This document shows, in pieces, positions 1 through 5,276 of a stretch of DNA of 6,298 nucleotides (its first letter is position 1; the number at the start of each line of letters is the position of its first letter). The notes under the pieces are model-generated. The model was not told the DNA's origin and made no database searches. It saw only the letters and a program-made list of their open reading frames with translations. Source of the stretch: Chloroflexota bacterium (GTDB lineage Bacteria > Chloroflexota > Anaerolineae > Promineifilales > Promineifilaceae); contig JAHEEY010000287.1 of assembly GCA_024640485.1 (NCBI GenBank), positions 1 to 6,298 of the forward strand. Direction: 5' to 3'. The position numbers and the translations under genes were made by a program.

Positions 1-83
1 GTATTGCGTCTGGCCACCACCCCATATAGGCCCAAACTGAAAAGCGCTGCCGCTAACAACAAATACCAGGATAACGGGATCAT
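1..83 (-). CDS. nuoK: NADH-quinone oxidoreductase subunit K, N-terminal fragment (runs off the left edge)
   Basis: Only the first 27 codons are visible. They begin MIPLSWYLLLAAALFSLGLY and end in VVARRN, which matches the first transmembrane helix and short following loop of NuoK (the ND4L homologue), one of the antiporter-like proton-channel subunits of the complex I membrane arm. The ATG (81-83) overlaps the nuoJ stop in an ATGA arrangement, so translation is probably coupled. A clear SD, GGAGG at 91-95, sits 7 nt upstream inside the end of nuoJ. NuoK normally has about 100 residues, so roughly three quarters of it lies outside the window. The identification rests on the helix pattern and on its position directly after nuoJ, the almost universal J-K order. 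Confidence 0.9.
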   Translation of the reverse strand, partial: MIPLSWYLLLAAALFSLGLYGVVARRN

Positions 84-634
84 ACTTCGTCCTCCGCTTT
101 TGGCCATGCCACTAAAATGGCCCCAACCATCGCCGCCAGCAGCATCACTGATGCCAATTCAAAGGGGATAACAAATGCGTCGACACTAACAAACGCCCTG
201 CCCAGGGCGGCAATACTGTCTTGAAGCATCCCATCAGGCACCGCGGTACCTGAAGCCAACGGCTGTCCGGCCGCCGGCGCCAACGGCCAGAAATTGCCAA
301 TGACGGCAACAAATAGCCCGAAAACCACCAAAGCGGTGAATATCCCCATACCCCATTGAGCATTAAAGGAGGTTTCGGTAGACTGCATCAAGCGGCGGGT
401 CATCATGATGGCAAAGATCACCAGAATGGAGATTGCGCCGATGTACACTAACAGCTGAGCGGCGGCAAGGAAGCCGGCGTCCAACAGCACATAGATAGCC
501 GCGACACCCAAGAAGGATGCCATCATAGCAAGGGCTGAATACAACAGGTTGCGGTTGGTCACAACCACAAAGCCCGCTCCAAGTGTCAGAATACTTACTA
601 TAAGAAAAATGATCTGATCAATCGTGGGATCCAT
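80..634 (-). CDS. nuoJ: NADH-quinone oxidoreductase subunit J (ND6-like membrane subunit)
   Basis: This 184-residue protein is of normal NuoJ length and has five predicted transmembrane helices, at about residues 7-25, 30-51, 55-78, 95-115 and 155-176. The third helix carries the family signature AAAQLLVYIGAISILVIF (58-75), the region that forms the pi-bulge helix coupling quinone reduction to proton movement in ND6/NuoJ. The last helix begins with the typical IPFELAS (156-162) and contains MVGAI. A variable loop rich in Ala, Pro and Gly (116-135) lies between helices 4 and 5, as usual in this family. The ATG at 632-634 has GGGAG upstream and only 23 bp separate it from nuoH; the stop overlaps nuoK. 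It is a core subunit of the inner-membrane proton-pumping arm. Confidence 0.95.
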   Translation of the reverse strand: MDPTIDQIIFLIVSILTLGAGFVVVTNRNLLYSALAMMASFLGVAAIYVLLDAGFLAAAQLLVYIGAISILVIFAIMMTRRLMQSTETSFNAQWGMGIFTALVVFGLFVAVIGNFWPLAPAAGQPLASGTAVPDGMLQDSIAALGRAFVSVDAFVIPFELASVMLLAAMVGAILVAWPKAEDEV

Positions 635-657
635 ATATTGGCTTTCTCCCTAATATC

Positions 658-1938
658 CTAATGTGCAGCCACGGCCTCAGGCGCCAGGTTTCCCGGCTCT
701 GATCCCGAATTTACAGCCGCTCTCGCAGCTAACTTCTCTTCCTGAGCCATTCTTTGTTTCCGGGCAAATCGACGCAGAATCTCCAGCGTCACCAGGCCCA
801 GCAATAGATTGGCAAATAAGTGAACCCCAGCCCGGGAAACATCTCCCAAGCTGGCCATGAACGGCAGCTTTTCAACCACAGCCACCATCAAGACCAGCGC
901 CAAGGTCAGCGGTACCAGGAATTTCCAGTTGAAATTAAGCATCTGGTCAATACGGAAACGAGGCAAGGTACCGCGCACCCATATGAAGACGAAATAGACG
1001 GCAAACATCTTGATGAAGAAGACGACCAGGCCCAACAACCGACCAAGCGCCCAGCCGCCGCCGGTTACAAATTCTTCAAGGCCGAACAGGCGATAGCCAC
1101 CCAAATAGACTGTAGCGAACAAGCCGGACATGAACAGGGTACCGATGAACTCAGCCAGGAAGAACATACCGAATTTCATACCGCCATACTCAATATGAAA
1201 ACCAGCGACGATTTCCGAATCAGCTTCCAGCAGGTCAAAGGGGGTCCGTCCGGTCTCAGCCAAGGCAGAGATGAAGAAGATTAGGGCGGAGATGGGAACC
1301 ACTAAGATAAATGGAACTGTCTGCGCATTAATGATGTCAATGGTTGACATCGAGCTGGCCAGCAGAATCGGAACCAGCAGCGACAAAATCATGGGCACTT
1401 CGTAACTGACCAACTGGGCGATCGAACGATAGGCACCCAATAATGCATACTTATTATTGGAACCCCACCCAGCCAGCAGCAGTGAAACCACTGAGATTGA
1501 ACTCACTGCCAAGACATAAAAAAGCCCGATGTTTAAGTCTACACCTAGGACACCGGGCGCAAAAGGCAGTACTGCCCACATGAGCAACGAGGCAATTACA
1601 ATGAGTAAAGGTGCCAAGTTGTAGGGCCACCAGTCGGCCGCCGCAGGCGTGATCATTTCCTTTGAAAGGAGCTTCAATACATCAGCTACCGTTTGCAGCA
1701 GTCCAAACTTGCCGCCGACCCGGTTTGGGCCGATACGGTCCTGCATACGCGCAATGACTTTACGCTCCAGCCAAATTAGGAAGATAACGATCAAGAGGCA
1801 AAATGTGGAAACAACCAGGGCGCCAATTAGGTCAAGAACTGGCTCCACAAATCGCTGATCTCCCCACACACCCCGCATATAGTCAAAAACCGTCAAATCA
1901 ATCAGGCTCTTGAGAAATTCCAGAATTCCGAAGCTCAT
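658..1938 (-). CDS. nuoH: NADH-quinone oxidoreductase subunit H (ND1-like quinone-site subunit)
   Basis: This 426-residue polytopic membrane protein joins the membrane and peripheral arms of complex I and forms much of the quinone tunnel. Family hallmarks are present in order: the LERKVIARMQDRIGPNRVG loop (57-75) followed by GLLQTVADVLKLLSKE, and the acidic quinone-site loop AETGRTPFDLLEADSEIVAG (227-246) followed by FHIEYGGMKF. Next come WVRGTLPRFRIDQM (320-333) and NWKFLVPL. The ATG at 1936-1938 has GGAG (rc of 1947-1950) 8 nt upstream. It is longer than classical NuoH (E. coli about 325, Thermus Nqo8 about 365). The extra length is about 35 residues before the first core helix and a hydrophilic tail of some 35 residues (391-426) rich in Arg, Lys, Ala and Glu. 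It lies 119 bp after nuoA and 23 bp before nuoJ in one transcription direction. Confidence 0.96.
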   Translation of the reverse strand: MSFGILEFLKSLIDLTVFDYMRGVWGDQRFVEPVLDLIGALVVSTFCLLIVIFLIWLERKVIARMQDRIGPNRVGGKFGLLQTVADVLKLLSKEMITPAAADWWPYNLAPLLIVIASLLMWAVLPFAPGVLGVDLNIGLFYVLAVSSISVVSLLLAGWGSNNKYALLGAYRSIAQLVSYEVPMILSLLVPILLASSMSTIDIINAQTVPFILVVPISALIFFISALAETGRTPFDLLEADSEIVAGFHIEYGGMKFGMFFLAEFIGTLFMSGLFATVYLGGYRLFGLEEFVTGGGWALGRLLGLVVFFIKMFAVYFVFIWVRGTLPRFRIDQMLNFNWKFLVPLTLALVLMVAVVEKLPFMASLGDVSRAGVHLFANLLLGLVTLEILRRFARKQRMAQEEKLAARAAVNSGSEPGNLAPEAVAAH

Positions 1939-1950
1939 AGATTATTCTCC

Positions 1951-1972
1951 ATCATCACTGGTAGTTGATGAT
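1951..1972. repeat. Perfect inverted repeat just upstream of the nuoH SD
   Basis: ATCATCA (1951-1957) and TGATGAT (1966-1972) form a perfect 7-bp stem with an 8-nt loop. In the nuo mRNA this hairpin ends right beside the nuoH SD (rc of 1947-1950). It could tune ribosome access or protect an mRNA end, but at only two G:C pairs the stem is weak. Confidence 0.4.
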
Positions 1973-2002
1973 TGGTAACACGGACAAGACACGAAGAAAC
2001 AA

Positions 2003-2035
2003 CAGGGAGAATCTGGATCCTAGCTCCAATCCCTG
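2003..2035 (-). terminator. Imperfect hairpin in the nuoA-nuoH gap (attenuator or processing site candidate)
   Basis: CAGGGA (2003-2008) pairs with TCCCTG (2030-2035). An inner stem, TGGA (2014-2017) with TCCA (2025-2028), is set off by a 4-nt asymmetric bulge. Read on the minus strand, the direction of nuo transcription, the hairpin is followed by the T-rich but interrupted TTGTTTCTTC. That is weaker than a canonical intrinsic terminator, so partial termination or an mRNA stabilising/processing element is more likely than a full stop. Confidence 0.35.
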
Positions 2036-2057
2036 CCGTCCTGCGTCGCTTTTTCTA

Positions 2058-2414
2058 TTAGACCCACTCCAGGACGCCCCGGCTCCAAGCGTAAGCCAAC
2101 CCAGTTGCCAACAGAACAACAAATAGCACAACCTCAAGCACGGCGAATAGGCCGAGTTGATTGTAAGCTGAGGCAATCGGGAAGAGGAAAACTGCCTCAA
2201 TGTCAAAAACGACGAACACTAAAGCATAAATATAATACTGAACTTTAAACTGTACCCAAGTATCTCCCACCGTCTCAATACCGCATTCGTAAGTCTCCTG
2301 CTTGATAGGGTTCGGTCTTTGAGGACCTAGCAAGCGGTTTACGGCTACCGGCAAAAGGGGGAAAATGGGCGAAAGCACCACAAAAATAGCAATAAATTGC
2401 CAGTCACTGAACAC
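2058..2414 (-). CDS. nuoA: NADH-quinone oxidoreductase subunit A (ND3-like), GTG start
   Basis: With the GTG start this is a 118-residue, three-helix protein of exactly the usual NuoA size. Signatures are RPNPIKQETYECG (33-45), which contains the conserved loop Cys (C44) matching the ND3 active/deactive-switch cysteine, and FVVFDIEAVFLFP (67-79) with the conserved acidic D71 and E73 in helix 2. An in-frame ATG at 2544-2546 would add 44 residues lacking NuoA character. The GTG at 2412-2414 follows the strong SD GGAGGA at a spacing of 6 nt and puts helix 1 at residues 5-27, as in the family. NuoA sits beside NuoH and helps cradle the quinone site. It is the first gene of this transcription unit, and nuoB does not follow it. 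Confidence 0.93.
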   Translation of the reverse strand: MFSDWQFIAIFVVLSPIFPLLPVAVNRLLGPQRPNPIKQETYECGIETVGDTWVQFKVQYYIYALVFVVFDIEAVFLFPIASAYNQLGLFAVLEVVLFVVLLATGLAYAWSRGVLEWV

Positions 2415-2420
2415 GTGGGT

Positions 2421-2432
2421 TCCTCCTCTCCT
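2421..2432 (-). promoter_or_regulatory. Strong ribosome binding site fixing the GTG start of nuoA
   Basis: The minus strand reads AGGAGAGGAGGA, two overlapping SD cores, ending 6 nt before GTG (2412-2414). No comparable SD precedes the upstream in-frame ATG at 2544-2546, so this site decides the start codon. Confidence 0.8.
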
Positions 2433-2469
2433 GAACGTTTTTAATGTGGAGATTGTGAAATCTATCCCA

Positions 2470-2498
2470 TTTATAACACATGGCAGGGACAACGGCAA
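2470..2498 (-). promoter_or_regulatory. Sigma70-type promoter for the nuoA-H-J-K operon
   Basis: On the minus strand TTGCCG (rc of 2493-2498) is followed after exactly 17 bp by TATAAA (rc of 2470-2475), with a TG at the extended -10 position. A start near 2463 would give a leader of about 48 nt ending in the strong nuoA SD. Spacing and both hexamers are good, but this is a sequence prediction only. Confidence 0.6.
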
Positions 2499-2512
2499 AG
2501 CGAAAGAGCCCG

Positions 2513-2543
2513 ATTTCAGGCACCAATTTCGGCCCCCAATTTC
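2513..2543. repeat. Three ATTTC elements at 13-bp steps in the divergent intergenic region
   Basis: ATTTC occurs at 2513-2517, 2526-2530 and 2539-2543, exactly 13 bp apart each time. The last two lie in the longer identical word CCAATTTC (2523-2530 and 2536-2543). The array is just upstream of the nuoA -35 and about 80 bp upstream of the regulator -35. OmpR/PhoB-family regulators bind tandem direct repeats, though usually at 10-11 bp steps. Confidence 0.4.
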
Positions 2544-2621
2544 CAATGAATCTCCTTTAAAAGAAATGCCAGTTCAAGTATACTATTTCTAGTCACTTTC
2601 ATGAATGTTAACCGTTTTATT

Positions 2622-2650
2622 TTGTTATTCTGGCGACCTTAATTTATAGT
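2622..2650 (+). promoter_or_regulatory. Sigma70-type promoter for the response regulator, predicting a leaderless mRNA
   Basis: TTGTTA (2622-2627) and TATAGT (2645-2650) are separated by exactly 17 bp. The expected start, 6-8 nt after the -10, falls at 2656-2658, essentially on the A of the ATG (2658). No SD is present before the ATG, which fits a leaderless message. An 8-bp palindrome, TTCATGAA (2598-2605), lies just upstream of the -35. Confidence 0.65.
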
Positions 2651-2657
2651 TACCGCT

Positions 2658-3407
2658 ATGCTTGATTCTGCCGTGGAAACTCAGCGCATTCTAGTCGTCG
2701 ATGACAATACGTTCACTTTACGGATTGTCCAGCATGCCTTGGAGCAGGCCGGATATTTGGTTACGACAGCGGTGTCTGGCGTTGATGCCCTGAAGCTGAT
2801 CAATCGTCATGGGGTCCCTCACCTGGCGATTGTCGACCTGCACATGCCGATTATGGGGGGATTTGAGTTCTGCCGTACCGTTCGAGAATTCACCACCATG
2901 CCGATCATTATGCTGACGGCGGTCAGCACTACAGACACGGTGGTCACCGGCATTGAAGAGTACGCCGAAGATTACATGATCAAGCCGTTCAACCCCAGTG
3001 AACTGGTGGTAAGGGTCAATCGCGTGCTCCGGCGAATGGGTGATTACAGCTACACGCTGGAATCCTCCACGCGCGTCGACAGCCGGCTGATGATCAACTT
3101 CCCGAATCGCGAAGCGATTGTCAACGGCGAGCCTGTCCCGCTCACGCCCACTGAGGCCAAATTACTGTACATTCTGGTCCGCAATGCGGGGCGTACCGTC
3201 ACCACCGATTTTTTATTGAATCACATTTGGCCGCTCCAGGATGCCCAAGAAGACCGGCTGCATGTTCACATCCATCGGCTGCGCCGAAAGATCGAGGAAC
3301 GCGCCGAAGACCCCACCTATATCGTGGCCGAAAGAGGAACCGGATACAAATTCGACCTCCACGACGACACGGAGCTATCTCCCTCCGACTCCGACCAGGA
3401 CCAATAG
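2658..3407 (+). CDS. OmpR/PhoB-family response regulator (receiver plus winged helix), orphan
   Basis: This 249-residue DNA-binding response regulator has a complete receiver domain (about 10-123). The acidic pair D15/D16 lies in ILVVDDN, the phospho-acceptor is D60 in IVDLHMP, the switch Thr is T87 in MLTA, and the invariant Lys is K109 in IKPF. A winged-helix output domain (about 145-234) follows, with TPTEAKLLYILVRNAGRTVT, then HVHIHRLRRKIE as recognition helix and GTGYKF as the wing. The last 15 residues are acidic and Ser/Asp-rich. All phosphorylation residues are intact, so it should respond to a kinase, but no histidine kinase is encoded in the window. It is divergent from the nuo operon and shares its control region, so it may act on nuo and on itself; that is inference. 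The target and signal cannot be named from sequence. Confidence 0.95.
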   Translation: MLDSAVETQRILVVDDNTFTLRIVQHALEQAGYLVTTAVSGVDALKLINRHGVPHLAIVDLHMPIMGGFEFCRTVREFTTMPIIMLTAVSTTDTVVTGIEEYAEDYMIKPFNPSELVVRVNRVLRRMGDYSYTLESSTRVDSRLMINFPNREAIVNGEPVPLTPTEAKLLYILVRNAGRTVTTDFLLNHIWPLQDAQEDRLHVHIHRLRRKIEERAEDPTYIVAERGTGYKFDLHDDTELSPSDSDQDQ

Positions 3408-3416
3408 CACCTCCCA

Positions 3417-3439
3417 CTGAACGGCCTATTGGCCTTCAG
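3417..3439 (+). terminator. Stem-loop 10 nt after the response regulator stop
   Basis: CTGAA (3417-3421) pairs with TTCAG (3435-3439), and GGCC (3423-3426) with GGCC (3431-3434), around a TATT loop with one bulged C. No T-run follows, so it is not a classical intrinsic terminator. It may stabilise the 3' end or act with the stronger hairpin at 3571-3601. Confidence 0.35.
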
Positions 3440-3570
3440 CTCACAGCATTCCACCGATTCCAGACAGCAAATGCGCTGTTCCTTCGTTTGGGGAGATCTC
3501 TGATTTCTTAGTTGAGGGAGTCGGGGATCACACTGTCAGCTGGTGACAACGGGAAGCTGTCGGCAAAAGA

Positions 3571-3601
3571 AAAAGGCTGCCCAACAATTTGGCAGCCTTT
3601 T
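3571..3601 (-). terminator. Strong intrinsic terminator between convergent genes, best on the minus strand
   Basis: AAAAGGCTGCC (3571-3581) and GGCAGCCTTTT (3591-3601) form a perfect 11-bp stem around a 9-nt loop. On the minus strand it lies 25 nt after the glutaredoxin stop and runs into TTTTTCTTTT, a textbook terminator. On the plus strand the tail is TTTTCCCTTCTCT, weaker but usable, so it probably also stops read-through from the response regulator. Confidence 0.85.
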
Positions 3602-3626
3602 CCCTTCTCTCTGTTTTCCCGCAGAA

Positions 3627-3911
3627 TCAAACTGGAAAACTATCTTCTTCGGATTCTTCCAACCGCAGCTTCATAGCGAGGGCAGCGTTTGGCGGTTCCA
3701 CCAGGATATCTCCATCTTGAAACACGATCGTCGGGACAACTCGACTTCCATGATTTACTCTCTTGACGAACTCGAGACCTTCACTGTTTTGCTCGACATC
3801 TATCTCGACATAGTCGATACCGTATTCATCAAGGAATCGCTTGGAGCGATGGCAGTCAGAGCACCAGCTGGTGGTGTACATCAAGATCTTCTCATTACTG
3901 TTCCGGGTCAT
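3627..3911 (-). CDS. Glutaredoxin/mycoredoxin-like thioredoxin-fold protein
   Basis: This 94-residue cytoplasmic thioredoxin-fold protein has a redox motif C17-S-D-C20 in MYTTSWCSDCHRSKRFL (11-27), directly after the first beta strand. The cis-proline P60 is in RVVPTIVF, and a GD turn (67-68) precedes the last strand. Length and layout fit the single-domain glutaredoxin/mycoredoxin/NrdH group, which reduces disulfides or mixed disulfides with low-molecular-weight thiols. The CSDC centre differs from the common CPYC, CGYC and CVQC centres, so the partner thiol cannot be deduced. The ATG start has AGGAG (rc of 3924-3928) at a long 12-13 nt spacing. The C-terminus is unusually acidic (EESEED). 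It ends at a strong terminator and is divergent from the sigma factor. A ribonucleotide reductase link (NrdH) is not supported by its neighbours. Confidence 0.88.
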   Translation of the reverse strand: MTRNSNEKILMYTTSWCSDCHRSKRFLDEYGIDYVEIDVEQNSEGLEFVKRVNHGSRVVPTIVFQDGDILVEPPNAALAMKLRLEESEEDSFPV

Positions 3912-3927
3912 GCTTAATTGCAGCTCC

Positions 3928-4011
3928 TCATTGTAGTTTTTCGGTCAGATCGCATACCGCATTGACGAGGCTAGACGGCTGATTCTTACCTTCGAATGCC
4001 ACGCCATCCAC
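3928..4011 (-). CDS. Possible 27-codon small ORF upstream of the glutaredoxin gene
   Basis: On the minus strand a GTG (4009-4011) with GGAG (rc of 4017-4020) 5 nt upstream opens 27 codons whose product ends in VCDLTEKLQ. The composition looks protein-like and mixed, with no low complexity. The TGA (3928-3930) runs into the glutaredoxin SD, leaving 16 nt to the ATG, an arrangement suited to translational coupling. The frame stays open 10 codons further upstream to a TAA without an obvious start, so it could also be the tail of a decayed gene. No family is recognised. A regulatory leader peptide is possible but unproven. Confidence 0.3.
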   Translation of the reverse strand: MDGVAFEGKNQPSSLVNAVCDLTEKLQ

Positions 4012-4033
4012 CAAATCTCCATCATCCTGACCG

Positions 4034-4042
4034 ATTTTATCA
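4034..4042 (-). promoter_or_regulatory. Extended -10 promoter for the glutaredoxin transcript
   Basis: The minus strand reads TGATAAAAT (rc of 4034-4042), a TGN extended -10 with a good hexamer but no convincing -35. A start near 4027 would place the small-ORF SD and GTG right at the 5' end of the transcript. It resembles the sigma gene promoter facing the other way. Confidence 0.4.
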
Positions 4043-4156
4043 CGTTAACCGTCCATGGTTTAGGCGCGTTTTGGGCCGTCAAGGAGGGTGCAATTTTGCG
4101 GTCGAAAAACAGTCGATGTGGGACGAGGCGATGAACCTGCCGCATTTCAGGTAAGT

Positions 4157-4165
4157 TGCTACAAT
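4157..4165 (+). promoter_or_regulatory. Extended -10 promoter for the sigma factor gene
   Basis: TG (4157-4158) plus TACAAT (4160-4165) makes an extended -10. Transcription would begin near 4172, with about 24 nt of leader containing the AAGGA SD (4183-4187). The -35 region is not convincing. TGAACC at 4132-4137 could be an ECF-type -35, but no typical ECF -10 is paired with it. Confidence 0.4.
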
Positions 4166-4195
4166 AAGCCTTAACTTGTCAGAAGGATCTTTTTT

Positions 4196-4825
4196 GTGAA
4201 TCGAACCAACGAACAATGGCTGAATGCGCTGCAGGGTCCCAGCCCCGCTCATGATGCCGCCATTGCTGATCTGCGTCAGATCCTGGTGGCGGGCTTGCAG
4301 CGCGGCTTGTTGGGTCAGGTAAACACCTCAGCTCCCGAGTTCGAAAGCCTCGCTGAAGATTTCGTTCAGGAAGCGCTGCTGAAGATCGTGGATAAACTAG
4401 CCACATTTGCAGGCCGCAGCCAATTCACCACCTGGGCACATAAGATCGCCCTTTCAGTCGCCTTGACTGAGCTTCGACGAAAACGATGGCAAGACAAGTC
4501 CCTCGACGGCATCATGGACGTTGATGAAGGGGATTACACCCCCAGTTTCGCTGCAGACAAATCTCCGCTTCCTCACAATCAGGTTGAGCGCCGAGAAGTG
4601 ATGGCCCGTGTCGAGCGACTTATCAGGGAAGAACTTACAGATAAGCAGCGGGCCGCGCTGACCGCCATCGTCATTGAAGAGCGCAGCGCGGCGGAAACCG
4701 CCGCGATGCTTGATATGAAGGCAAACGCAGTGTACAAGCTGCTCCACGATGCCCGGCTGCGCCTCAAGCACCGCTTGGCGGCTGAAGGACTCTCCAGCGC
4801 GGAAATCATCAGCGTCTTTTCCTGA
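4196..4825 (+). CDS. ECF-type RNA polymerase sigma factor, GTG start
   Basis: This 209-residue sigma factor contains only the two ECF domains. Sigma2 (about 20-98) includes SLAEDFVQEALLKIVDKL (51-68, region 2.1/2.2) and FTTWAHKIALSVALTELRRKR (77-97, regions 2.3/2.4, for -10 recognition and melting). A 30-residue acidic linker follows. Sigma4 (about 131-194) has ELTDKQRAALTAI and the helix-turn-helix SAAETAAMLDMKANAVYKLL (164-183) for -35 recognition. GTG (4196-4198) is chosen because AAGGA lies 8 nt upstream. The protein recruits RNA polymerase to a dedicated promoter set when its anti-sigma factor releases it. The anti-sigma gene follows 103 bp downstream, and a glutaredoxin gene lies divergently upstream. 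The ECF subgroup cannot be fixed by eye. The N-terminal 20 residues and the tail after sigma4 are not conserved features. Confidence 0.92.
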   Translation: MNRTNEQWLNALQGPSPAHDAAIADLRQILVAGLQRGLLGQVNTSAPEFESLAEDFVQEALLKIVDKLATFAGRSQFTTWAHKIALSVALTELRRKRWQDKSLDGIMDVDEGDYTPSFAADKSPLPHNQVERREVMARVERLIREELTDKQRAALTAIVIEERSAAETAAMLDMKANAVYKLLHDARLRLKHRLAAEGLSSAEIISVFS

Positions 4826-4928
4826 TCTCAAGCAAATCTTAAGTTCGACACAGGTGCCGGGCTTGCAGATTGACCGTTTTCAGTCCAGAAGGTAAGAACA
4901 AGTAGGCTAGATTCGTCAATAGAACAGA

Positions 4929-5276
4929 ATGGCACAATTAATCGAGAAACTCCAACAGCTGTTACGGACTATGAGCAAGCGTGCAAATCAAGAGGTTCCT
5001 TCATCAAATGCTGGAATCGCTGACGTCGCGCCCCCATTGAACGAGGACGTCGTCAGGCGGCTCATGCAGATGATTGATAACACTTGCGAGAAGGAATATT
5101 CCTGTGAGGAAACGTTTGCGCTGCTCGATGAATACATCGAACTCTCGCTGACCAACAAAGAAGCCGCGGCGCTCATGCCTTTGGTCAAACAGCACATCGG
5201 CATGTGCCCCGACTGCCGAGAAGAGTTCGAGGCGCTGCTGCTGGCCATGCAGGGCCAATCACCGTCACTGCCGTAG
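4929..5276 (+). CDS. Soluble zinc-binding anti-sigma factor (zf-HC2/ZAS-like)
   Basis: This 115-residue protein has no transmembrane segment. Its C-terminal half (55-104) matches the ZAS anti-sigma domain: C59, then a helical stretch, then H89-x3-C93-x2-C96 in QHIGMCPDCREEF. The C59-to-H89 spacing of 30 is typical of zf-HC2. An extra cysteine, C53, lies near the zinc site. The N-terminal 40 residues are a helical segment followed by a Ser/Ala/Pro-rich stretch. It directly follows the ECF sigma gene, the usual place for a cognate anti-sigma that occludes the sigma factor in the cytoplasm. In RsrA-type members the zinc cysteines oxidise and release sigma; whether this one is redox-active is unknown. 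The ATG at 4929 lacks a clear SD, and M15 (4971) lacks one too, so the start is somewhat uncertain. Confidence 0.82.
   Translation: MAQLIEKLQQLLRTMSKRANQEVPSSNAGIADVAPPLNEDVVRRLMQMIDNTCEKEYSCEETFALLDEYIELSLTNKEAAALMPLVKQHIGMCPDCREEFEALLLAMQGQSPSLP

Noticed and set aside
820..1284. 154-codon plus-strand ORF antisense to nuoH
   Set aside because: It lies wholly inside the clearly coding nuoH in another frame. Its Gln/His/Glu-rich product is what the antisense of membrane codons gives, and no SD or domain is evident.
2415..2546. 44-residue N-terminal extension of nuoA from the upstream ATG
   Set aside because: The extension has no NuoA similarity and no good SD, and it would include the predicted promoter. 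The GTG at 2412-2414 has an excellent SD and gives the family length.
3945..4145. 66-codon minus-strand ORF in the glutaredoxin/sigma gap
   Set aside because: The product (rich in Arg, Trp, Met and His) has no recognisable pattern, and it overlaps both predicted promoters. A different, shorter frame there looks more protein-like.
4454..4831. 125-codon minus-strand ORF antisense to the sigma factor gene
   Set aside because: The plus strand has an unmistakable sigma2/sigma4 protein. The reverse frame is open by codon bias only.
4870..4898. TTGACC-N17-TAAGAA as a separate promoter for the anti-sigma gene
   Set aside because: The -10 matches consensus at only three positions. Co-transcription with the sigma gene is the simpler reading, although the 103-bp gap keeps an internal promoter possible.
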